NCBI GenBank assembly: GCA_002413045.1
Contig: DHWF01000026.1
Coordinates: 1 to 64,000, forward strand
From: Chloroflexi bacterium UBA5189
GTDB lineage: Bacteria > Chloroflexota > Limnocylindria > Limnocylindrales > CSP1-4
Reading direction: 5' to 3'
DNA: 64,000 nt
Shown here: positions 53,315 through 62,605 of the stretch, piece after piece
Numbering within the stretch: position 1 is the first letter of the stretch
Layout of the letters: every line of letters begins with the position of its first letter
Made by a program: the position numbers and the translations under genes
The notes under the pieces: generated by a model
The model's database searches: none
What the model saw: the letters and a program-made list of their open reading frames with translations, nothing else
What the model was told of the DNA's origin: nothing

Positions 53315-54466
53315 CTAGAGTGCTCCCCGGCGCAGCATCTCCCCGTACACGATCTCGCGATGTACGGGTTCAGGACCTTCGACGATCGCCACATGGCGGG
53401 CGTCACGCATGAGCTTCTCGGCCATTGTCTGGCCGGTATAGCCGATGCTCCCGAGCATCGCGCAAGCAGCCTCGGTCACCCGCATGACCATCTGCCCGGC
53501 ATAGAGCTTCGCCATGCTCGCCTCCTTGTTGTGGTCCAAGCCGCGGTCGTACTTCTCCGCGGAGGCCGCGACCAGCCCTCGCGCAGCTGCGATGTCCATC
53601 TCCATGTCGGCGATTCGAAACCGGTAATCCTGAAGCCGATTCAGCTTCTGGCCGTACAGCCGTCGTTGCTGGGCGAACTCGATGACCAGATCCCGAGCCC
53701 GGCGAGCGATCCCAACGGCGAGGGCAGCGATGCCGGTTCTCGACTGCGCCAGGTTCTGATTGAGTAACTGGAGGCCGCCGCCCTCGGTGCCCAATAGGGC
53801 CGAGGGTGGGAGGTCGACGTCTTGAAACTCGAAGGGCGATACATCGAGCGCCCGTAGGCCAAACGTCTCCCAACGATCTCCGACCGTGACGCCCGGCGCA
53901 CTCGTGGGCACCAGGAGCCAACTTAGTGAGGTGCCGCTCGAGCCGGTCGTCGCTCCCGACGGCCCTTTAGCCACGACGATCACTTGCCGTGCTTGTCGGG
54001 CGTTGGTGCTGTATTCCTTGCGCCCGTTGAGTCGATAGCCCGATGGCGTTCGTTCGACGGTCACCGCCAACGAGTGGAGATCGCTACCAGCCACCCGTTC
54101 GGACGCTGCAAACGAGGTGACGAGGTGTCCTTGCTCGAGCTCGTCGTGCAGGCGAGCGGCGGCTGGTGGCTCGAGAAACTTGAGCAGGAAACGATTGAAG
54201 AAGACGGGCAACATGAGGTAGCTCGCACACGCCGCGCAGGCATAGCCCAACTCCTCGGTCACCATGCAGATCTCGCTCAAGTAGGCCCGATCGAAGGTCA
54301 GAAATCGCTGCGCCATGCCGGACAGATGGAATCGTTCGCTAAGGTTCGCCGGGATTGCTCGAGTTCGATCGGCCTCGGCTGCGTTTGGCGCGATCTCCGC
54401 TGCGGCAAAGGCACGCACCCGATTCCGAAGTTCTTCATGAGAGTCCGAACGCGCGAGTTCGAGCAC
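53315..54466 (-). CDS. Acyl-CoA dehydrogenase family protein (regulon member)
   Basis: A 383-residue flavoprotein of standard length. TSFAASERVAGSDLHSLAV is the FAD-binding signature, GLRALDVSPFEFQDVDLP and QNLAQSRTGIAALAVGIARR lie in the middle, and IVEGPEPVHREIV near the C terminus provides the catalytic Glu. It oxidises acyl-CoA or a carrier-bound acyl group. The GTG start follows AAGGGG. The 17-bp element is 108 bp upstream, which ties this lipid pair to the regulon. Confidence 0.85.
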   Translation of the reverse strand: MLELARSDSHEELRNRVRAFAAAEIAPNAAEADRTRAIPANLSERFHLSGMAQRFLTFDRAYLSEICMVTEELGYACAACASYLMLPVFFNRFLLKFLEPPAAARLHDELEQGHLVTSFAASERVAGSDLHSLAVTVERTPSGYRLNGRKEYSTNARQARQVIVVAKGPSGATTGSSGTSLSWLLVPTSAPGVTVGDRWETFGLRALDVSPFEFQDVDLPPSALLGTEGGGLQLLNQNLAQSRTGIAALAVGIARRARDLVIEFAQQRRLYGQKLNRLQDYRFRIADMEMDIAAARGLVAASAEKYDRGLDHNKEASMAKLYAGQMVMRVTEAACAMLGSIGYTGQTMAEKLMRDARHVAIVEGPEPVHREIVYGEMLRRGAL

Positions 54467-54574
54467 GACGAGACCCCTTCGTCCGCGAGGCCGAAATATG
54501 TCATGTGCGGAGACGGTTCCCAGTCCGGGAAGAGCGCGACGCCTGCTGATCGTCAGGGCGAGGCGCGGGTCACA

Positions 54575-54591
54575 CCATTGGGGAAAACCCT
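54575..54591 (-). promoter_or_regulatory. 17-bp regulon element (site 13)
   Basis: On the minus strand: AGGGTTTTCCCCAATGG, 108 bp before the acyl-CoA dehydrogenase start. TGGTGT stands at the -35 position, GACGAT after 17 bp. Confidence 0.7.
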
Positions 54592-54714
54592 AGTCGGCTG
54601 CGGCGCCTGGCCGACGCAACGGACTTCGCCCTACGCGGGCATCTCTTTGGGCTGCCTATTTGAGCCGGGTGCTCGTCACGTCGATCGTCCAGGGCGTCGG
54701 CCGTACGGAACGGC

Positions 54715-55151
54715 CTACCTCGGGGCCAAATCCGCGAAGGCCACGGCCGCCCTCATGAGGATCTCGAAGCCCTCGCTCGCATCGGGGAATCGGAACAGGC
54801 AAAGATCGCTCGATCGTCGTCCCCGACCGCGAAGACGGTTCGGCTACGAACGTGCAGCTCTCGAGTCAGAGCTTCTTGCGCGAAAACGTCCTGTAGCGCA
54901 GCAAATCGATACCCGGTGGTGCGGATACTAGGACGGCCCAGCCGAGAACCGCGCACGCGGCGCATGGCAGGGCTCGCCGCCTCGTTAGCCCACTGCGCCA
55001 AGCTGGCCATGAGCCCCAGCTCCAATGCCGATGACCCAAACACGTAGACGTCGATGCTCCGCAGCTGTGCCTTCGGCATCGCGCCAGAGCACTTCGGACG
55101 GGCGCCCTGTCGCCCGCCCAGCGACTCACGCGCCGCTTGAGCAAACGTCAA
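54715..55151 (-). pseudogene. Gene remnant with several frameshifts
   Basis: Three minus-strand frames give protein-like pieces in order: IDVYVFGSSALELGLMASLA, then CAACAVLGWAVLVSAPPG with LLRYRTFSRKKL, then VFAVGDDDRAI and FRFPDASEGFEILMRAAVAF ending at the TAG at 54715. Together they resemble a small protein with two membrane segments and a soluble tail. No intact frame or ribosome-binding site joins them. Confidence 0.35.
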
Positions 55152-55179
55152 GAGGCGTTAGCTTCGCGCAACCGCCAAC

Positions 55180-55401
55180 CTAAGATCCGACATCCGGCGG
55201 GCGGGCTACGAACTGGGCGGCCTTGTCGGCTAGGTACCAGGAAACAACGTACCAACCACCGAATAGCGCTACCTGCAGAGCGAGGTTCATGGCTCGGAAG
55301 TCGGACGAGGACGCGAGTACCGCAGCCAAGGGGACCCACAGCACGAACAACACGACGAATCGCACGAGCTCAGACCTTGATGATCGGTCGGTCTTGCTCA
55401 T
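55180..55401 (-). CDS. Two-span membrane protein, candidate immunity protein for the second RHS
   Basis: A 73-residue protein whose ATG overlaps the RHS stop (ATGA) and is preceded by AAAGGGTGG. It has helices ELVRFVVLFVLWVPLAAVLA and LALQVALFGGWYVVSWYLA. A small membrane protein coupled to the end of an RHS gene is the usual place for immunity. No known family recognised. The longer frame upstream to 55518 lies inside the RHS gene and is rejected. Confidence 0.6.
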   Translation of the reverse strand: MSKTDRSSRSELVRFVVLFVLWVPLAAVLASSSDFRAMNLALQVALFGGWYVVSWYLADKAAQFVARPPDVGS

Positions 55402-58400
55402 GGCCACCCTTTCACGATGCGGACTGCTGTGGGAGTCGTGCAGAGCAGGCGCGGTGCGGTCAAACCCGAGATCTGGCCGGTGATGATACCCCTCACGTAT
55501 GCCGCGGCGGCACCACACGCCGGGATTCTAATCACACGATATGAGTGGTCATCAAGGTAGCCTTTCGCGTTCCAGGCCCAATCCTCGACAAACCATAGCG
55601 AGCCGGTCTCATACACCCGCTCACGATAGTGGTAATTGTTCTTCCAGCTCGAGGTCGGCAGAAACAAGGCGGCAGCGCCAATGCCGAAGGTGGCAAGCGC
55701 TCCTCTGAACTTGCTGAGCCACAACGTGACCGGAAATGTGGCGGTATAGACGAAGAACGAGAAGATCTGTTCGTAGTAAGGCCCGATATACCAATCCTTC
55801 TGCTGCAGTAGTCGTGGCGTCTCTGCGCGGTCGTCTAGGATCGCAATGGAGCCGCCGGGATCTTCCCAGCTGACTGGACTCGCCTTCGCGTATCCGTATA
55901 GATTGTCTTCGAGCGCGGAAGGGTCAGGCTGCAGGTAGCGCCCCAGGCTCGGGCTGTAGTGGCGCCCGCCCATGTTCTCAAGGCCGAGGCTCAGGTTGTT
56001 ATCCCAAGTGACACCTTTCTGGCCAACATAGAGGAATCGGAATCCAAGATCAGCGAAGGCGTTATGGGTCGTCGTGCTCGGGGTGCCCCATGTCGTGTAC
56101 GTGAACGTGTTGGCGAGGGTCAAGAGTCCGGTGCTCGTATCAATCTTCCAGATCGCCGTCGCGTCGCCGTGGCCGTTCCACGTGACCAGATACTGCGGAT
56201 TCGATCCCGTGCAGTCTGGATCGCAGAACTTCACGATACCGCCGGCCTCATCGGTGATGTAGGTGCGGGTAACGGTCGGCGTCCCGGACCCGGTCAATTC
56301 CTGCGCGATCGCGCCGCCCTGATACCGGAACGTCGTGACGGTCGTCGAACCGCCGCTCCTTGCGTCGAGTTCGACGCGCTGGCCATTGGCGTCATAGCGC
56401 ATCGTGACCATATCGCCAGTGGCACAAAACTGAACCTTGCAGGCTGAGCTGAGCCGGCCATCGCCGTCGTAGGTCAGGTACCAGCCGTTCCATTGCGACG
56501 TGCGGCCAGTGCTGTCGTACGCAATCGTGCCGCAGCTCGGGCTGCAGGAAGTGAGCTGCCCCTGATTGTTATACGCGTAGGTCGTTGAGCCGGCCGTAAT
56601 GCGATTGCTAGCGTCGTCGTAGGTGTAGCTTTCGGGAGTGCCCGTGGTGCAGGTCGTCAAGCCGCGGGATGTCAGCCGATTCAGGGCGTCGTAGCAGTAG
56701 AAGGTATCGACGCTAGTGCCGGTGCCGTTGTCCTCGTTGACCTCGGTACGGTTGTCGTTGGAGTCGAACGCATAGACGTCTGATCCAGTTGCGACGGTGG
56801 CGCTGCAGTTGTGCCCGGTGCTGATCGTGCACAACTGCTGCGCGATGTGCCAGAGTCGATGCAGATTGTCGTAGTAGTAGAGGGTTTGGTGCTCTTTCCC
56901 CGTGCCCGTCGGGACGTAGATGGCCGAAACCTGGTAGTTGTCGGCGGCTGAGTACGTCGTCTCTCCGACCGACGGGATTTTCAGGCTGATGCGCTGGTTA
57001 CCGGCGTCATAGCCGGTCGTCGAGTTGGTTGCAGGCGCAGTTGTGTAAGTCGAGCCCGCCGTCTTGCACAGCTCCGTTCCCGGGCTTGTGTTCCAGACGC
57101 ACCGATCCGTCGAGTTGCCTGCTGGATCGGCGTTAGTCTTCGTCCAGCTGATGGCCGTACCGCCGTCCGAGCGAACCTCGCTCGTGGCCTGGTCGAGCGG
57201 GTTGTACGTGAAGGTCGACGCCGTCGTTGTCCCGGAGGTGGTGGCCGACGTCGTCAGTTGATGCCCGGCAGCATCGTAGGTCGGTGCCGCGAGAACGTCG
57301 CCGCTCCCCTGCCCGGCGGTGACGGCGCTGTTGGTCAGCCGCCCGAGACCGTCGTATGTGTTGGTGGTCGTGCGCAGGCCTGAACCGCTGCACGAGCCGC
57401 TCGTTTGGCCCTCGACCACGGTCAACGCGAGATCGCGGTAATCGTATGTGGTCGTTGCGCAGGTGAACTCGTCGTCGGTGTGAATGGACCGCCCGCCGAT
57501 GTCGTAGGTCCATGTCGTGACTTGGCCCGTGCCGGTGCCAGTTTGTTCAGTCGCCTTGCGATCGAGGTTGTCGTACGTCGAGTGCGTGACGGACGCGACA
57601 TCCGGAGTTGAGAGGTACGCCTCAGTGACGTCGGTGACGCGGCCGAGCTCGTCGTAGGCGGTCAGGGTGTAGCCGAGACTACCCGAGGCCACCTGCGCCT
57701 TGTCCTTCGCGGTGAGCACTCGGCCCTGAGCGTCGTAGGTCGAGACGGCGGTCGTAACGGCAGGATCAGCAGCGGTGTCTTCGTACGTTTCGAGCGATCG
57801 CCCAACCTTGTCGTACTTCGTTGCGGTAACAAGGTCATTGATGTCGGCGGCCTCGCGGACGGCCCCGAGCTCGTCGTAAGTAGTTGTTGACTCGCGGCAG
57901 GCAGGTGGCGAGCCGCAATCGCTTTGGCCGGGAGTCGTTGGAAGCCGCGTCGTGACTGGCTCGTTCAGCGCGTCGAACACGGTCCGGCTGACGTAGTCGT
58001 CGGCGGCGAGGCTGGTGCCCTTGGCCGCTTCGATGGCCCGCCTTGGGTCTGCGGCGGACACTCGGTTGCCCGCTGTGTCGTAACCATATGCAGTCGTAAG
58101 GTCGGTTCGGGCGTTCGTCGTCGCGTTGGGGGTGATGTCGTCGCCCGGGTTCGTGACGGAGCCGTCGGCATAGTTGTGGATTTCCGAGGTCACGTTGCCA
58201 TAGCTGTCGTAGGTCCAGCCGGTGGCCGCCGAGTCGAGCAGTGTGCTCCCGCTGTAGTTGGACCGCGTCTCGCGCGTGCGCTCGCCGACGCCGTCGTACA
58301 GGTAGGCAGTGGTGACGTCCTCGACTTGGCCGTTGGCACCGCCAGCTGTACCGTCGACGTAGTTCTCGATCGTCGAGCGCAGAAGCAGGTCGGTCGCGCT

Positions 58401-60815
58401 GGTCGAGCAGCCAGACGTCGTGTAGCAGTAGCGGGTCTCGGTGTGGTCGGTCACGGCGTCGGTCGAGTAGACGTTCTTGCTCGTAACGTCGCTGTTGCTG
58501 TTGTATGTGAAGTCGGTGTAGCGCCGGTAGGTGCCGTCGAGCGGCTCATCGAGCCGGCTGAGCAGGCCGAGCGAGCTCGCCTGGTAGGTGTAGTTGGTGT
58601 CTCGCTCGAGCGTGCCGCCTCCTTTGTTCTCTTTCACGATGGATGGCTCGATCGGGTAGGTCGAGTCATACGTCGTCTCGGTTTCGATCTGGGCGGCCCC
58701 GAGCTTGCGCTTGACCGAGGTGATGCGGCCCAAGCTGTCCGACATCGAGGCGAGCGTGTAGGTCGTCTGCGAAGCCGGGGTACCGGGGCGAGTCACCAAG
58801 GTCTGGCCGGCGGGCGATGCGTTCAGATGGCTGAAGGTGGTCTGATCCGACTCGGGGTCGGTCACACTGGTGACGTCGGCCTTCGTGTAGGCGACGGCGG
58901 TCGTCACCACCTGGGTGGCCGATCCGAGGGTGCCCGTCGAGAAGGTCTCGTAGGTCTGCGTCTTGGCGATCGCGGTCAACAGGGCTGATGTGTACGTCAG
59001 GCAGGTTAGGTGGCTTGCAGCCGCGGCGCATGTGCCCGACGTGTTGAGCGGGTCCGCCCAGCCGCTGAGATAGCCAGAGCCGTCGTAGAAGAAGCGGTTG
59101 GTCCGGTTGCCCGAGCCCGATGTCTGAACGATGCCCGAGCTCACGTTGGCCCAGTCGACGATCTGGGTCAGGTCAGCGCCGGTCCACGTAAAGCTGATCG
59201 TCCGACTCGACGGATCGGTGATCGTGCTGATCTTGGTCGTGCCTGAGGTATACGCGATCGAGACAGTGTTGCCATTCCGATCCTGAACCTGCTTGAGCAG
59301 TCCAGTCCCGGTGATGTCCTCATCGAAGATGTCCTTCGATTGGTCGCGGTAGGTCAGCGTGAACCGGTCCGGACTAGCCGCTGTGTCACGGGTGAGTGTC
59401 GCGTAAAGATTCGATGGGCGCGTGTAGGTGACGGTCGGCGAGCCGGTTGGGTTCGTGAACGTATGTCGCGAACCGTCTGAATCGGTGAAGGTCACCGATC
59501 CATCAGCATTCACGGTTAATCTGCGCTGTACGTTCAGACGCCAACCCGGGCCCATGCCGATGTCAGCCGTGTCTTGGCTGTTGTAGGACGCGGCCAGCCC
59601 AAACGTCCCGCCGATGATTGGCAAGCTGAGGATCGGATGATCGAGCCGGACGTTGCTCGAGCCGGTCGAAACTGAGAGGGAGTCGCCGGCACCGAGGTCC
59701 CAGCTCTCCATGCGGAACTGGGGCTGCGAGCCCCAGACACCGGAGGTGTCGGTCACGATCGAGCCGGATGTGATCGTCGAGGCCGTGTTGCCGTTCTGAT
59801 CGTTCGCCCCAAGGGTCCAGCGGTAGCACTTCTGCACATCGAGGCTCTGGCTCTGGACCTGGTTGGCGGCGTTGGTCGTGCCAGACACGACGGACCCATC
59901 GTTAGCGAAGGTGCCGCATGTCGTTCCGTTCCACGTCGCGACCTGGCGCTGGAGATCCCAGTTGTCTGTTCCGCCGAAACCCGCGACGGCGTCGGTCGCG
60001 GTGAAGGTGACGGATGCCCAGGCTGCTGGGTTGACAGTTGGACCGCCCGCCGGCGGGTACGAGAAGGACAGGGTCGGTGCGGTGTGGTCGACGACGAGCG
60101 TCTGCGTCGTGCCGGTCGAATCGAGTGCCTTCTGCCCGCAGTTTGCCCCGGGCTCCCCGCTCGTGGTCGAGGTCGTCGCGTTCGTCTTGATCGGCTCGGC
60201 GCCGTACCACGTGATGCAGTCCGAGTGGGCGTACGCGAAATCGCCCTTGTTGTTCAGGGCGCTGTCCGCGTGGTACGTCCACTCTGGCGACATCGTCGCC
60301 ACAAGACGTGCCGTCGTCGGCGAGCCCGGGCATGCGCCACTGTTGGCATGCAGATAGTCGGCGGTGTTGACGAAGTAGAGGCACGGCTGCGCGTCACCGG
60401 ACAGGGCGCCCCAGTCAACGGTTAGGTGCGATGTGTCGTCGGTGGTCGCCCACAGGATCGAGTCGTACCGGTAGTAGCCGCAGCCAGGGCTCGCCTGCCA
60501 GGCCCGGTCGACATTCGAAATCTTGCCGTACACGTCGCCTGACGTCGTCTCGGCAAGCTGGGTCCCGGAGCTGTTCGAGAGCCAGCCGGTGAAGGTCGTC
60601 CATTCGCCCGAGTGACTCGAGCACGGGTACCCAGCCTGCGCGACCGGAATCTTGGGCAGCAATTGCTGTGCCCCCGGCGTCGCTGGGGGGATGGCGGAGG
60701 TGATAGTGACGAGGAGGCCGAACCAGAGTGGCGCGGCGCGACGGATGGCGCTGCGCCGGCCAAGTGGCGCGGACAGGAGACGTCGGAGAGTGGTGGCGAA
60801 ACTCCGGCCGTTCAT
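55398..60815 (-). CDS. RHS/YD-repeat protein with unknown C-terminal toxin tip
   Basis: A 1805-residue protein. Residues ~20-55 contain a hydrophobic segment (APLWFGLLVTITSAIPPATP) for export. N-terminal beta domains with TAPTLSFSYPPAGGP and SIVTDTSGVWGSQPQFRMES are followed from ~420 by a long YD-repeat region (YDGSGYLSGWADPL, YDELGAVREAADI). The core GLENMGGRHYSPSLGRYLQP with YGYAKASPVSWEDPGGS ends near 1655. The ~150-residue tip has IFSFFVYTATFPVTLWLSK and later YRERVYETGSLWFVEDWAWN and is not recognised. The gene is the middle of a coupled three-gene operon, overlapping both neighbours by 4 bp. Confidence 0.85.
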   Translation of the reverse strand: MNGRSFATTLRRLLSAPLGRRSAIRRAAPLWFGLLVTITSAIPPATPGAQQLLPKIPVAQAGYPCSSHSGEWTTFTGWLSNSSGTQLAETTSGDVYGKISNVDRAWQASPGCGYYRYDSILWATTDDTSHLTVDWGALSGDAQPCLYFVNTADYLHANSGACPGSPTTARLVATMSPEWTYHADSALNNKGDFAYAHSDCITWYGAEPIKTNATTSTTSGEPGANCGQKALDSTGTTQTLVVDHTAPTLSFSYPPAGGPTVNPAAWASVTFTATDAVAGFGGTDNWDLQRQVATWNGTTCGTFANDGSVVSGTTNAANQVQSQSLDVQKCYRWTLGANDQNGNTASTITSGSIVTDTSGVWGSQPQFRMESWDLGAGDSLSVSTGSSNVRLDHPILSLPIIGGTFGLAASYNSQDTADIGMGPGWRLNVQRRLTVNADGSVTFTDSDGSRHTFTNPTGSPTVTYTRPSNLYATLTRDTAASPDRFTLTYRDQSKDIFDEDITGTGLLKQVQDRNGNTVSIAYTSGTTKISTITDPSSRTISFTWTGADLTQIVDWANVSSGIVQTSGSGNRTNRFFYDGSGYLSGWADPLNTSGTCAAAASHLTCLTYTSALLTAIAKTQTYETFSTGTLGSATQVVTTAVAYTKADVTSVTDPESDQTTFSHLNASPAGQTLVTRPGTPASQTTYTLASMSDSLGRITSVKRKLGAAQIETETTYDSTYPIEPSIVKENKGGGTLERDTNYTYQASSLGLLSRLDEPLDGTYRRYTDFTYNSNSDVTSKNVYSTDAVTDHTETRYCYTTSGCSTSATDLLLRSTIENYVDGTAGGANGQVEDVTTAYLYDGVGERTRETRSNYSGSTLLDSAATGWTYDSYGNVTSEIHNYADGSVTNPGDDITPNATTNARTDLTTAYGYDTAGNRVSAADPRRAIEAAKGTSLAADDYVSRTVFDALNEPVTTRLPTTPGQSDCGSPPACRESTTTYDELGAVREAADINDLVTATKYDKVGRSLETYEDTAADPAVTTAVSTYDAQGRVLTAKDKAQVASGSLGYTLTAYDELGRVTDVTEAYLSTPDVASVTHSTYDNLDRKATEQTGTGTGQVTTWTYDIGGRSIHTDDEFTCATTTYDYRDLALTVVEGQTSGSCSGSGLRTTTNTYDGLGRLTNSAVTAGQGSGDVLAAPTYDAAGHQLTTSATTSGTTTASTFTYNPLDQATSEVRSDGGTAISWTKTNADPAGNSTDRCVWNTSPGTELCKTAGSTYTTAPATNSTTGYDAGNQRISLKIPSVGETTYSAADNYQVSAIYVPTGTGKEHQTLYYYDNLHRLWHIAQQLCTISTGHNCSATVATGSDVYAFDSNDNRTEVNEDNGTGTSVDTFYCYDALNRLTSRGLTTCTTGTPESYTYDDASNRITAGSTTYAYNNQGQLTSCSPSCGTIAYDSTGRTSQWNGWYLTYDGDGRLSSACKVQFCATGDMVTMRYDANGQRVELDARSGGSTTVTTFRYQGGAIAQELTGSGTPTVTRTYITDEAGGIVKFCDPDCTGSNPQYLVTWNGHGDATAIWKIDTSTGLLTLANTFTYTTWGTPSTTTHNAFADLGFRFLYVGQKGVTWDNNLSLGLENMGGRHYSPSLGRYLQPDPSALEDNLYGYAKASPVSWEDPGGSIAILDDRAETPRLLQQKDWYIGPYYEQIFSFFVYTATFPVTLWLSKFRGALATFGIGAAALFLPTSSWKNNYHYRERVYETGSLWFVEDWAWNAKGYLDDHSYRVIRIPACGAAAAYVRGIITGQISGLTAPRLLCTTPTAVRIVKGWP

Positions 60816-61696
60816 GACTTCACCTCGGCCGAGCCAGGGTCGCTGGTCGGGAGGGCCTGGGGCGCTTGGGTGGGCGTCGGATCCGGGGGATCTCCGGGCG
60901 CGCCATACGCGAACGTCACGACCGTGTCCGAGACAAGGTCGTAGGTCGTTTGATTGAGGTTGCGGGCGTGCGCCTCGAGGCGCACGAGGCGCCCCTGGTC
61001 GTCGAACCAGCAGCTGACTTGGAAGGATTTCTCGGTAAGCGATGCACCATCGGCCGCGATCACGCCCGGAAAGTCATCGGGGGTGGACGTACCGCTGATG
61101 CCAGGTAGCGCCTTGCCGTCGAGCTGCAACGGATCGGTCGTCGCGGTATTGGTGAGATTGCGGAGAAGGCTTGGGAGAAGTCGGACCGTCGCGGGGTCCA
61201 TGCCCACCCCAGGCGAAACGTCGGTCGAGTACCAGCCAACGCCGTCGTCTCTCCACACCTCTCCATCGCGTGCAAGTACGCGGGCGAAGAACTGCGCGGC
61301 GTCGAAGTCCGCATTCACGTCCTGAGTGCCACGCATCTCCATCCAGAACGCGTCTGCAGTGACGCCGCCGCGGCTGAAGATCGTGCTGATCTGGGACTGA
61401 TCGACGGTGCCCGTGACCGTCTTGGGATCGGCTGGGTCGCGAAGCTCGATCTTCGGGCCATCTGGCTTGGCGTAGAGGGTGTTGCGCTGCACGACATCGA
61501 AGCTGATACCCGAGCCGCCGGAACCGAGGGCGGCCTCGAAACTGTCGGCTGCTGTATGCAAGGCTTCGGTGGTGTTTTGACCCGCTCCAACGGCCGAACC
61601 CGTTCGAGCCAAGGCGATCGCCGTCGCGATGATCAACAGCACGGCCATCTGAATGACAGCCCGCGCGACACCGACCAACTGCGTGAAGATCCTCAC
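60812..61696 (-). CDS. Exported protein upstream of the second RHS
   Basis: A 294-residue protein from the GTG after GGGAGGGG; the frame is open to 61888 but lacks a site there. Residues 1-38 form an N-terminal signal or anchor (AVIQMAVLLIIATAIALART). The mature part resembles LolA/LppX-type beta folds: SGISFDVVQRNTLYAKPDG, DAFWMEMRGTQDVNADFD, LQLDGKALPGISGTS and SFQVSCWFDDQGRLVRLEAH. It ends with a Pro/Thr-rich tail. The stop overlaps the RHS ATG, so it is likely to help export or surface display of the RHS protein. Confidence 0.65.
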   Translation of the reverse strand: MRIFTQLVGVARAVIQMAVLLIIATAIALARTGSAVGAGQNTTEALHTAADSFEAALGSGGSGISFDVVQRNTLYAKPDGPKIELRDPADPKTVTGTVDQSQISTIFSRGGVTADAFWMEMRGTQDVNADFDAAQFFARVLARDGEVWRDDGVGWYSTDVSPGVGMDPATVRLLPSLLRNLTNTATTDPLQLDGKALPGISGTSTPDDFPGVIAADGASLTEKSFQVSCWFDDQGRLVRLEAHARNLNQTTYDLVSDTVVTFAYGAPGDPPDPTPTQAPQALPTSDPGSAEVKS

Positions 61697-61769
61697 CCCG
61701 ACCCCTCCCTCACACCGCCGGACCACACTGCCCTCGAGGGCGAGCCTGCGCCCGGTTGCGGCGCAAAGA

Positions 61770-61786
61770 CAAGTAGGCATGACCCT
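61770..61786 (-). promoter_or_regulatory. Weaker copy of the regulon element (site 14, second RHS operon)
   Basis: On the minus strand: AGGGTCATGCCTACTTG, 14 of 17 consensus positions, 73 bp before the GTG of the operon, which is the same distance as other sites. No clear -10 is seen at 17 bp. Confidence 0.45.
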
Positions 61787-61930
61787 ATGTTTTGGCTGCC
61801 GTGCACATGCCGGATCGGTGGCGCTTGATGCTTGCCAAGCACGGCCTGCGAGAGAATCGCCGACTCGGCGTCGCGGGCGCCAGCACACCTCCGCTAGGTC
61901 GGTCTCGCGACCTTGACCTTCCCGATGACA

Positions 61931-62605
61931 CTAAGGTCTTGGTCGGCGCTCGCCAGGATCTTTGTTCGGTGTGGGCCTTACTCGGCGACGGCCAATCGGG
62001 GGGTTGATCTCAAGCCATCCCTCGGCAGCGGCCCGCAGTGACAGCTCGATGCGGCCCCCACGGATCTGATAGCGGCTGAAGATGCCCGATAGTCGCGCCT
62101 CAACAGCCTTCTTAGAAGTCCCGACTCGGTCGCCAATCTCCTTGTTCGTGAGTCCGTCCATCGCGAGAGCCAAGATCTCACGCTCGCGGGCGGTGAGATC
62201 CACGAACGTGCTCGCTTGCTGCTCAGAGGTGAAGACGGTTTGGCCGGCAGCGACTGCCCGGATTGATTCCACGAGCTCCGCAAGCGGAATCGTCTTGAGG
62301 GCGAACCCGGAGGCTCCGAATCGCCGCGCAGCGGCCACGTACTGTGAGCTCGTAAACGACGACAGGACAAGAACGAACGGCTGTCTCCGCGGCATGCGGT
62401 TGGCCAAGACCTGCAAGCCATTGCCGCCTTGAATCCGCACGTCGAGAAGGACGACATCGAGGTCGTCGCGCCGAAGGATCTCCTGGGCCTCTTCCACGCT
62501 GGCCGCGCTCTGAACGAGTTCGAGGTCCGGAACTGTCGCCAGCCCTGCGGCTAGCCCGTCAACGACGAGTGGATGGTCATCAACAAGAGCCAGCCGAATA
62601 GTCAA
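61931..62605 (-). CDS. NarL/FixJ-family response regulator
   Basis: A 224-residue protein with TTG start. The receiver domain has LALVDDHPLVVDGLAAGL, the phospho-acceptor Asp in VVLLDVRIQGGNGLQV, LVLSSFTSSQYVAAA and Lys in ALKTIPL. The C-terminal LuxR-type helix-turn-helix is TAREREILALAMDGLTNKEI and KKAVEARLSGIFSRYQI. It resembles the next regulator, so the two are paralogues. A perfect 13-bp palindrome (CGCCCAATGGGCG, 62636-62648) lies ~30 bp before the start and could be an operator. Confidence 0.9.
   Translation of the reverse strand: MTIRLALVDDHPLVVDGLAAGLATVPDLELVQSAASVEEAQEILRRDDLDVVLLDVRIQGGNGLQVLANRMPRRQPFVLVLSSFTSSQYVAAARRFGASGFALKTIPLAELVESIRAVAAGQTVFTSEQQASTFVDLTAREREILALAMDGLTNKEIGDRVGTSKKAVEARLSGIFSRYQIRGGRIELSLRAAAEGWLEINPPIGRRRVRPTPNKDPGERRPRP

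Noticed and set aside
10321..54591. The 17-bp element as an ECF sigma -35 box
   Set aside because: GGGARAAC occurs only on the strand opposite to transcription, so it cannot serve as an ECF -35 (GGAAC) for the downstream genes.
57924..58988. Plus-strand 354-codon frame inside the second RHS gene
   Set aside because: It is antisense to YD repeats; Val/Arg/Gly-rich composition is typical of a shadow frame.
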